Shown here: positions 20,229 through 32,200 of the stretch, piece by piece
How the letters are laid out: every line of letters starts with the position of its first letter
Numbering within the stretch: position 1 is the stretch's first letter
Assembly (NCBI RefSeq): GCF_032854445.1
Contig: NC_088307.1
Coordinates: 17,610,001 to 17,674,000 of the forward strand
Reading direction: 5' to 3'
Origin: Liolophura sinensis
Lineage: Eukaryota > Mollusca > Polyplacophora > Chitonida > Chitonidae
Length of the DNA stretch: 64,000 nt
The notes under the pieces: generated by a model
The model's database searches: none
Seen by the model: the letters and a program-made list of their open reading frames with translations, nothing else
Told to the model about the DNA's origin: nothing
Program-made: the position numbers and the translations under genes

Positions 20229-23200
20229 CTATATACAAATAGACAAAACAGAGAACATATTACCTCAATTTTAATGCAGCAAAACTGAAAAAGAATGACA
20301 GAATAACCTTATTTCATATATGCTAAGGTCCAAATTAAAACTGAATTTAAAATTAATACCCACTCCTTCTGGAAGAAATGGTAAGTTCCATTTAGTCCAG
20401 GACACTTTCAATTAACCTAGGCTCAATATTATATAGACTGTCTAAATGGGTTTTACCACTTTCTACCTACAAAGGGGTGTAAAAATGGCTGGCACATATT
20501 ATCAGGCTTAACAATTATCATAATATTGATAGTGAAGTGTAAACATGTATATTTTATGTATTTTTTATGTTTGAAACAAAATTATCTCTGTGATGTGTAA
20601 AAATGGCACAATACAACATTAACATAGATACTCCCATCTACTATTGGGTCAGACATTTACACAATGGTGTTTTTTCATCAAATGATTAGTACTCGTCACA
20701 CAAACACACTTTTTTCAACAAGCAGTAAGAAAATGTTATTTTTCATCCACAGGCAAATTCTTTTTATGTCTTCTCCCATAACTGATGCCTTTGCTAGCTG
20801 ATTTCTACACTGACCAGGGAAAGCACCATCACCACAAGCATGACAAATCTATAGCTTTGACGATTTTTACGCTGTAATCTACATGCATAGACTACAGTGA
20901 AAACCAAACCCTTTACACCCCAGAATCCTATCAAGACCTATCAGTTTATGGATCCCAGTTTTCATCCATTTAACCAAAAATTTGATAAACTGCAACCAAT
21001 GAATACTGAATACATCTGTTAATCAGCCCTGAGAAACCCCAGGCACTGACTAATGATGAGCTGCCTTTGCAGAACTTGACTAACACAACGAACAGCTACT
21101 CAGCCATCAGTGTTTGCCATCGATATTTCAGTTAAATCCAACAACATAACCATTGACTGTCAAGAAAATGTTGATCCACATTTGTGGTTGGTAATACTTG
21201 CACATTATAAATACTGTTACATCGGCAGTACATGTATACCTGTTTTCTACCTTTTTTTTTTTTGTAAAGACGATATATCCTCATTTTTGGGACATCTGGT
21301 CAGCTCATTTTAGCCAGTATACATGGCAAGTGTAACAGGAATGCACAGTTTCTCATTTCTAACACGGTTAGCCCATCTAATGAACAAAATACATGTATCT
21401 TTACTTTTCCAGAAAAAAAAAAGAGAAACGTAAATGTTGAGAAGAAACCGCTGCTATTATCAGTCTTGTCTTAGATTTGGTAACAAGGCAACCAAAGAGC
21501 TCACATGCATGGCACGCATGAATGCAAAACATCAGCTCAATACGTAAAGAACGGAAATTGTGAATTTGATAATTTATGATAATGAATATGCACACAGAGC
21601 ATCAGCAATGGAATAACCCTCTTGTGTCATTAAGCTTTATATGCATGTAAAACTTCTGTTCAACAGCTGTACTTTTTGAGATGCCATCCCTAACATTCTG
21701 TTTAACTTTGATTCTAATACACTAAGTTAGGAATTTCGTAATTTATGGTATTTAGTATACACACACAGTATCAACGATGGAATATCCCCTTCGTGTTATT
21801 GTGCTCTACATGTGTGCAAACCCTGAGCTCAATAAATCCAGTGCTTTTTGAGATACCATCGTTAATATTTTGTTTAACATTGATTTCCCTGTTCTTGGAC
21901 ACTGCAGGTACAACATCAGGGTGTGACATAAGATGCGCCTTCACAAAGTACAAATCAGAAAGTAAATTAGAAATATGCCATGCTCATAACACTAATATTT
22001 TCATTGGCCTCAGGTATGGCTGATTTTCAGAGGACCCAGTGTATGTTATACCAAATAAGGGGCCTCAGTGGCTCAGTTGGTTAGTGCTCTAGCGCAGCAT
22101 AATGACCCAGGAGTCTCTCACAAATGTGATCGTTGTGAGTTCAAGTCCAGTTCACGCTTGCTTCCTCCTCGGCCGTACCAGAGAAGGTCTGTTAGCAACT
22201 TACGGATGGCCGTGGTTTTCCACCCACCATAATGCTGGCTGCCATCTTACAAGTGAAATATTCTTGAGTGCAGCATAAAACACCACTCAAATAAATAAAT
22301 AAATAAATAAATATACCAAATGATGCCAGTTGGGGTCTGATAAAACTACACGACTAAAAACAGAAATAACAAAAGAAAATGACCACCCTATTTCTTCTAA
22401 TTTTTGGGACACCTGGTCTGTTCATTTTCGTCAATATATATTCACTGTAGCAAGAACATTGAATTTCTTTTTCTCACATGGTTAGATTATCTAAATGAAC
22501 AACATATTCATATTTTTACTTTCCCAAAAGTCTGGTAAAAAAAGTACATGTAGAATAATCTACTTTCAACACTACTAATGTCTGTTCCAAAAATCAGAAG
22601 AATAGGGTATACACCTCCATTACAGAAGAATTCCATTTCTCCAACCTGCTTGTCTAATACTGACCTGGAGGAGAGTCTGGTTGGGTGACAGAGCTGGCAC
22701 TGGACTCTGTGGGAATGTGTACAGCACTCACAAGTCTTCTCTCTTTCTCCAGAGTGGGAGTGGGTCTAGCCTCTGACCCTTCTTCCTCTACAGAGTCCAT
22801 GGTGACCTCCCTCCTGAAGCCGCTACTCTTAGTCAGGGATCTCTGGAGCCCCATGGACATGGGCGTCCCCAGGGGTGGGTCTGGGCAGATGAAGCGCTCT
22901 GCTGGGGGTAGATATGTCACCCCTCTAAGGCTCTGTAAAACAAACATAAATGTAATTAAACAGATAAATGTTATTACATAAACAGCGAATGATTCTTTCT
23001 GACATTCCCAATATATAATCACTTGCATTACACTCATTCCTTTTCACATATGAAAAAGGAACTTTCTCTACACCTAATGCACTTTTTAAATCTGAATTTG
23101 GAATAAAACCCACAGTCGTTAGATTGGCCAATTCCAGGGCTTTTATCTGTCTACACAGAATAAAGCCCTCCAACTCTTACCAACCTGTAAAAAGGTTGAA

Positions 23201-26200
23201 GAATTCCACATGGCTATGTATTTATTTACAATAGGTTCCAACTGCATCCCATGAACCTTCACATATATATGATTCGTATATTACTAACAAACTATCATTA
23301 ATTCATTTATTTATTTTAACACCATATTCAATAATTTTTCATTTAAATAATGGTGTTTACCCTATCAAATGAACATATATTTCTTTTTTGAGTAACTTGC
23401 TCATTTTCCTGATTCCTGACGTGTTCTATTGATTTTAGAAAGGAGTTTTGAGGTGTGCTTGGAACATGAAATGATATTCTACTGGAAAATTGTAAGTTTT
23501 AGCAACCGAAAATATTATTTGTGACATTTATTTGCTTCAGAAAATGCACTTTTATGCGCAAAATTTTAGATTATTTTGGGTAATTTTACATTTTGAGCAG
23601 AGGAAACAGAAGTGCCTGAAGTAAACCACCAATCTTTGACAATTAAGTTACTGGTTGAACTCTCCCAGATCCCAGTGTGGTGTGAGATTGGTGGAAGGCA
23701 AATAGTCCCCAGTAAACTTCATGGAAGGCCGCACAAGGCACTGTAATCCACCCCAGCTTGCCACCAAGGCACTGTAATCCACCCCAGCTTGTCACCAAGG
23801 CACGAGAACTATGGTAGCAGGGGAATGCTGTATCTTCACTGTCAGAAAATATGGCTGAATCCTCATTTGGGGTGAGTAAAGGCGCCAAGGAAAAAACTGA
23901 TGTCATAATTGCCAAGCACCATAAAAGAGGGCGGATATATTTTATTTATTTATTTATTTCATTGGGTGTTTTACGCCATACTCAAGAATATTTCACTTAT
24001 ACAATGGCGGCCAGCATTACGGTGGGAGGAAACTGGTCAGAGCCCGGGGAAAACCCACGATCATCCGCAGGTTGCTGAGAGACCTTCCCATATATGGCCG
24101 GAGAGGAAGCCAGCGTCAGCTGGACTTGAACTCACAGCGGCCGCATGGCGGATATAACGCCAGTTGCGTACCTCTGGTCCTGAATTGTGTGCCTCACGGA
24201 AGTTGGTTTCCCCTCGGCCCATCAGCATATCTGTTGTCTCAGAACGATGTGAGGGTATGTTGACGTTGATAGTAGTGCCGTGATCCGAGCGGTTCCCCTC
24301 TGATGTGATGGTGCTCCGCTCTGTCAGGGGTATGGACGGACCTGTACAACAAAAGCATGTGAAATTCAAAACTTGATCATTTTCAACGTATTAACAAGTC
24401 ACTTATAAACCTGACTGCTGTTGTGAGAAAATAAAATAACACACAAAAATATCACATTAAACATAAATAATATGTAAACACAACAACAAATAAATAAAAC
24501 TTTATCGATTTTGTGGCAACAACTACCAGGCTAAGGATGACATTCTGTGTCAGTTTGGTCAAAAATGTGAAGAAGGACTATTTGGATTAAATGTTTTCCA
24601 CTAAAATCGTTTATGGGCTAGTCTGGGTATTCCTTGATCAACCTTTGTACATCAACTCACCAAGGGTAAAGTCGAGGCCCAGGTTGGTGTAGTTAAACGC
24701 CCTGGTCGTCCTCACCCCTGATGGGAGCTCTGGCAGCCCCAGGGACACAGACGACATCTTAAAGTTATCCAGAGAGCCAGCTCCTGACAACACAATATAT
24801 AATTACTCCTTAAGGAATATAACTTAGATATACACTATGCAAAGAGATAAACACATTCTACGCATATATGTAGATATGTACATAGGAGAATACCTTTATG
24901 GGCCCTTGGGACATGTACAATCCTGGACAAAATACTAAATTAAATTAGCAAAATATACATTTACTGATTCCTTTTGATTTCTGTTTACTGTCCATGCTCA
25001 ATTTTCTTCCAAAAGATTCCAAATTTTCAAGAATTTTTCACTTATACCACAGAGGACTTTTGCCCAGTTACTGACAAACTTTCCCTCATGTAACATATAT
25101 AAGAATACTGCCGAACATTAGACTGCACCAAAGGCCCAACACACAATGAGAGTGGGGAAAAAAAACATCATTGCCTGTCCCAGTTTAGGATTAAATGCAA
25201 ACTTTACCTTTTTTCTATTGAAAGGCAAGCTTCCTAACAATTCAACCTTGACTCACTCTTACACTCAAACTAATGTCTGTTTTGAATAACTCTTTAAATT
25301 CAGAATCAAATTCAACAGTGAAAATTTAGCATTTTGCATTTTTTGGGTATTTTTAAAAATAGAAAATAAAATACACCTTAGTTAATAAAATTCTTTCCCA
25401 TCTAAATTAATTCAGGCCTAAGCTGTGCATACCAAGAGAGTGATGGTCAATTCAACCTGGTACCACGTTAAATATTTAACCTTGAGTGCATGTACACTGT
25501 GAGTTCAAGTCCAGCTCATGCTGGCTTCCTCTCTGGCCATAAGTGGGAAGGCCTGCAAGGAACCTGTGGATGGTTGTGGGTTTCCCCCGGGCTCTGCCTG
25601 GTTTTCTTCCACCATAATGCTGTCCACCGTTGCATAAGTGAAATATTTTTGAGTATGGCATAAAACACCAATCAGATAAATAAATAAAATTGAGTGCATG
25701 TATGTAAACAGAAAATCTACCAGTCTGCACAATGTATGAGTCTTACTTGTGCCAATGGCGGGCAGAGCATGCCTGTATTTGGAGAATTCCCTGTTGCGGC
25801 TGCTGTCAGGTTGCTTCAGCTCTGACTCCACAAACTGATCGAGCTGGAAGACTGGTTGACAGCCAACCATTGTTGTGGGCTGCCGGACATTCTTCAGCCT
25901 GCCATCATGCAGCTGTACTTTGCTCTGTTTCAAGACCTCACTCCTCGCAGACGGCTTTCGGGTGGGGCTAGTTTGATAACCTGGCATGAATCGTTGCACA
26001 ATGGCTAGGATTTTTTCTCTACACCTCAGGTCACTGAAAATAGTTACAAATAAAATAGAGAAAAAATAAAATTCACACAACATACACACACAAGTATATG
26101 ACAAGCTGTATGTTTTAACACAGGCCAGTTGTTCAAAATTTTGACACCCTGTATCTTTTAACATGGGCCCATTGTTCAAATTTTCAACATCCTGTATCTT

Positions 26201-29200
26201 TTAACATGGGTCAGTTGCTCACATTTTCAACATCCTGTATTTTTTAAGATGGGTCAGTTGTTCAAATTTTGAAAATCCTGTATCTTTTAATATGGGCCCA
26301 TTGTTCAAATTTTCAACATCCTGTATCTTTTAACATGGGTCAGTTGCTCACATTTTCAACATCCTATATCTTTTAAGATGGGTCAGTTGTTCAAATTTTG
26401 AACATCCTGTATCTTTTAACATGGGCCAGTTGTCCAAATTTTCAACATCCTGTATCTTTTAACATTGGCCAGTTCAAATTTTCAACAAGCTGTATCTTTT
26501 AACACAGGCCAGTTGTTCAAATTCTTGACACCCTGTATCTTTTAACATGGGCCGATTGTTCAAATTATTGACACCCTGTATCTTTCAACATGGGCCCGTT
26601 GTTCAAATTTTCAACATCTTGTATCTTTTAACATGAAGCAGTTGTCCAAATTTTCAACATCCTGCATCTATTAACATGGGCCCATTGTTCAAATTTTTGA
26701 CATCCTGAATCTTTTAACATGGGCCCATTGTTCAAATTATTGACATCCTGTACCTTTTAACATGGGCCCGTTGTTCAATTTGTCGACAAAGTGTATCTTT
26801 TAACACGGGCTAGTTGTTCAAATTTTCAACATCCTATATCTTTTAAGATGGGTCAGTTGTTCAAATTTAATACAATAAATTTATTAATTAATTTTATACA
26901 CAAATGTACATAGTCTGCCTTTCATGGTTTGCCTTTTGCAAATCTTAACTATAGACAATGATCAACATCTAGTCTTTAGGTTTCAAAGAGACAGACATAC
27001 CTGGGTTGGCAGTGATCTAAAACCTTCATCAGAACTTCTCGTGGAAGATCCAGTAATTCATTTATTCTGTGAACACAAGGGTTTGAAAATATTTTTTAAC
27101 ATTATCATTACATACATGTGCTATTTTCTTTTTCTGTAACATTCTTACACAATATTTGCTGGGTCTACTTGTTAAACAACACCAGCTGCAGAAGCGTCCT
27201 TAAAATTGGACACTCGAAAAATTTGTCAAATATTATGATATCTTATATTCAGCTGGTTTACAGGTCAATTCAAGGTGTTCTTGAAATAAATTCACAATAC
27301 TTAGTCACACATATATTAGCCAGACTTTGAAATCAGAGTATCTCATTTGTGCTGTGTCTCCAATTTTCTGCATCACTACAGTGCTGATTTCATCAGCGTC
27401 AAAGACACTGAGACACACACCTGGCTAAACATAGCTTAGTAAACATGTCCTTATCAGTCTTTTCGCAAAATAAAAAGACCCTTAATCTTCAAACTGATTC
27501 CACAAAACTGGTTTTTTAATTGAGTCACACTTTGAAATTTAAGTTAAACACTTATTTAAGAAGAATAGAAACTTTAAAACTGTGTCTCAAAGCTTAGGTT
27601 TTAAACTGCATTGTTGAAATTTTGACATATTTGTCCTGAGATAACATATATGAGGATGCTGAACACCAGACAGCACAAACATAATAAGTCTTCTTCAGCA
27701 AACTCGGCATAATGAGAGAAGCTCTAATTCCTCAACTTTTTCCACAAATTAAAGAGCATTATGATTTAAGCATCTTTTTAATTTGATTTTGGTAACAAAG
27801 CTCTATTTGATAGTTTGGTAATTTTCAGGGCTTCACAAAAAATATATAATTTTATCAGTCTACACTGAACAATGCCCTCAGAATAAATGTGTGAAGATGT
27901 TACAGTAGAGGTTAACCACTTTTGTGAATTGCCATGTTCCAGCAGTAAAATTCTGTGAAAAACTTACCCTTCGATGTCAACTTCATCCAGCCCAGGTTGC
28001 CGTGGAGAAGAGGAGAAATATCGGTAGGGTGACCTTGACCTACTCTGGGTGTGTCGTCGCTGTGTCAAGACAAGTGCAAAGTAAATATTTATGTGAACTG
28101 ACCAATGATATACTTATGTGCCAGCATGAAGTTCTGTAAGCCTGTGATTAACATAACATGATCGAATTCTCGTAATTATCATGCAAAGTATACCCAAGAA
28201 ATTACAGAAAACTAAAAGTAATTCAGTAAAATGGGTGAATTAAAGAAATCAAAATAGGTGAGACTTTGAAAAATGTCCATAACTTTTATTTAGTAAGGAT
28301 GTAAAGTTGACTTTTTTCAATGTCATTTCAGTTGTTCACAGTAGATGTCCACTATAAACATGCATTACCCAGTAATAAAATGAAGATGTTAGTATGTCAA
28401 GAAACATAAATGATAGGTACATGCAAGGATATAAATATCCAAATAGCAAAATAAATAGAAAATCATACAGACAGGATCCCACGGAACAAAGTAAATAACA
28501 AAGCTTTCTCCTAAAGATGTACTAATTATCTCCCTTGTTACACCTAATGATCATTATCTCCCTTGTTATAAGAGTCAAGTATTTATGCTGTGTCCAACAT
28601 TTTTTTTTTTCTTTTATCACACGAGGAGTTATTCATTCATACTGTGCGTGGGTTAACTACAAACCAAAATGCTCATATGATGGTATTCTTATAGCGTCAT
28701 CCATGGGATCTCCTGTTATTAAACAAGAACTCTTTGATGAAAATGTCAACACAGATCTGCCTCAAAATCATCTCTTGATTCATATATCCTAGTTATTCGT
28801 AAATTAGAAGAAAAGAAACAGAAGAGGTAAATATTTTAGTCAGTAACTAAATCAAACACAAACAAAAAAATAAATCTACACAATACAATCTCAAGATACA
28901 AAACTAAACCTACAAAAATGAAGGTCAGTATATAGCTAGACTACTATATTAAACCAGATAAAATGGATGGGTGAGTGTGCATTAAAAACAGCTACAACAA
29001 AATCTGAACTCTTTGTGTGGGATTGTCCTGGTAAAACTTGCCTCGGTTACAAGAGACAGATGAATCTTAAGCAAGTCTCAAATTAACATTTAAGATTAAC
29101 GATTTATTTACACGTACATGTAAGCTCCTGGATTTAATAAATAAATTAATTAAAACTTCAAATCATATTCCAGGGCTCACATGGCCGAGGGGGTTAGCAC

Positions 29201-32200
29201 ACCAGTGCGGCACAATGACCCAGGAGCCTCTCATCAATGGGGTCATCACGAGTTCAAGTCCAGCTCATGCTGGCTTCCTCTCTGGTCATACGTAGGAAGG
29301 TCTGTCAGCAACCTCCCAGATATGATACTGGTCGGCGTTGTAAAAATGAAATATTCTTGAGTACGGAGTAAAACACCAATCAAATAAATAAATAAATAAA
29401 CAAATCATGTTTCATATTTTAATGAAAATCTGCTGTGTACTGTATGTTAGATTTCAAACTAGAGTAAAACATCACATTTACAGATTTTCAACACTTGTAC
29501 ACGTAGTTCAAATCCTTCTAAAACATACATGTACATGCGTTGTTATATTTCAGATTTAAATGAAAGTGGTGAAAAGCCCACACATATAACATTATCCATA
29601 TACTATTATATCTTTGGTCATCCCGTTCTATAATGCTTTACAACAACAGAAAATACTGGCACAACATCTAGTGTCAGACGTGCCTAGTTTTCTGCACATG
29701 TACATCACCATATATTTAAACATGTATATATGAGCTGACAATGGCAGGCTTCCATCCCAAGTTAATCTCAAGTTGCGCTGACGAAGCATAAAGCACGTCT
29801 TGATGCCAAGTGCATAAAAAAGTACATAGTACCTACATGTATTTAGGCATTTATTTGACTGGTGACGCTGTACTTAAGACTATTTTGTCTATGACCTGAC
29901 CGACATTTACATCTAATACTATTAAATCTGCTGTTACCAATGAATACGTACAGTTTTACCTACATTGTTAATTTAAATGGGTTGATGAGCATAAAATGCA
30001 TGGTTATTTAATCGTATGTGGTATTTGGATCTATTTTCTACACGATTAAAAATGTGTGACAACTTCCTCTTTTAATAAAACATGACTATTTTCTCAAAGC
30101 CAATGACTAAAGTCCACAAGCAGGAGGCCTTTAAGGAGAAATACTGCCACAAATCCTGATTTTATGAGTAATATGTGGTTTTCCAAATACTCCTACTTTT
30201 CCAACAGTGACATCCCACTGCAAAATGACATCATCTGTCTATGGTACGTCAATGCTACTTGCCCATAATTGTAATTTCGGCTCTATTCATATTTACATAT
30301 AACTAACAACAAAATATTAATATTTTGCAATATTTAATAGCCAATTAACCTTCTCGGGCAAAAACATAAATTTAGATGATTAATCTAACCTAGTTTACTT
30401 AGTTTTCTGTATTCTGCATGTTAAAATCGGCAGATTTAGCTTACAAAAAATGTACCTATTGAGCTTTAAAGTGATGTCACCTTGCAAAGTCAGTCTCTTC
30501 TGCCAGGTGGTTGTAAATGTATGTAAATGATGTTTACATCTATTATTTACATGACTACAAATATACACATGGTGACACATTAATAAAACATCACTACTTT
30601 TATGAAGTCAAAACGTTTCTAAAGATTTTATAAGGCCAAAACGAATGGTCCTTATTGAGAAAAGTGCGAAATTTATAATTGTCATTCTTTCATGTATATA
30701 CATGAGAAACTCACAGTGAAGTTAGCTTCCCTGGCGTCTTCAATACAGCGAGGAATAAGCTCCTCTGTCATGTCCCTTGGGGTTATCTTCCTAGGGCCTG
30801 AGCATGACCTGCCTGCCTCCAAGCTTTAAAAAAAAAAAAATAAAAAAATTGTCATCTTTTAAAGCTTAGTGGAGAAAACATTTATTTATCTATATGAATA
30901 GTGTTTGTAGCTTCTGCTGGCTAGGCTGTCAGTCAGGTTTGTCAGGTACCTGCTGAAAATGAAGCAGTTTTCAGGTTTCCTCGATTCGTAAACTTTACTA
31001 CAGTCTAAAATTTTGAGTGTGTCACTCGGAATAAAAAGCCAATTAGGTCAACTCACAAAAGGCTGTATTTCACTGGTTAAATATGACCATTTGCCAGCTG
31101 TCACACGACTCTCACTTCTCAGGCTTTACTCTGTATAATGTAAGTCTTTTATATTATGTTTATAGCAAATAAAAATAAATAAATACATTTGTAGAGGAGT
31201 GCCTTGACCCCCTGATAAACCTCCTGAATGACAGTGAGTTGATGCTATACCTAACCTTCTGTCTGTGTGTAGGACCAAATACTGTACCTGGCTTGGGCAG
31301 ACCTGGGTTTCCAGTTAGGGTTGGGCACCCAGACATAGTACTGCTTTGCCAGGAAGGTCTGTTCCCAAGTGTTGCTCAGATCCTCTAGGTCAAACACTTC
31401 CTGTACCTCCACATTCTTCACCGCCACTGCTGACTTCTTAGGCGGGGCAGAAATGGCCTGAGGGGAATCACTGAGGTGTGGGGAGTTTGCAGGACACGTG
31501 GCTAAGGTCTTCCTGAAAATGCATAAACACCAAAATAAGGAGCAGTATTAAGTAATTCAAAGCAGGAGACCACCTTTAAGTAAATTAGGCATTTTATATG
31601 ATATGATTTTCATGATACATACTTCATTTCATGTATTTTTTACAGCGAGTCATTTTTTTTGATGAGTCTCACGAGTTCAAGCAGGTTTATGCAAGATAAG
31701 GTGGGGACTGGGCTCTCAAAAACTAATGCAGTGTGCTTATACAGTAGCCGCTAATAGTGCCATTGTGCCGAGAGAAAAGAGAACCCACCATATATTGTAT
31801 TGAAAAGGATTCATTCTGCTCAGTTTGACTGTTCAAGGCTTGGCACTAATATCCATGATGCAGTCAGGAGGTATATCTATTTATTTATTTATGTATTTAT
31901 TTATTTGATTGGTGTTTTACGCCGTACCCAAGAATATTTCACTTATATGGTGGGAGCAGAGCCTGGGAGAACCCACAACCACCTGCATGTTGCTGGCAAA
32001 CCTTCCCACGTACGGCCAGGGAGGAAGCCATCATGAGCTTGATTTGAACTTCTCACTACCGTAGTGGTGAGGGGCTCCTGGGTCATCACGCCATGCTGGT
32101 GTGCTACCCCGCTCTGCAAAGGAGGCCCCGTCAAGAAGTATAATGTAATGTATGTCCCACACTTGGAACTAAAAAACCCTACAACTATTGTCAACTCGTT

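Larger units (their letters stand above)
20229..22664. other. Last intron of the unrecognised gene
   Basis: 20229-21277 has nothing recognisable. It also contains a dispersed pair (21278-21412, 22395-22527), a ~175-bp tandem duplication and a V-SINE, listed separately. Confidence 0.6.

Noticed and set aside
22685-22981. 98-codon + strand frame
   Set aside because: Antisense to exon 11 of the unrecognised gene.
25505-26179. A single 224-codon - strand gene
   Set aside because: Only 25747-26033 is bounded by splice sites in phase with neighbouring exons; the rest of the open frame runs into a V-SINE on one side and intron on the other.
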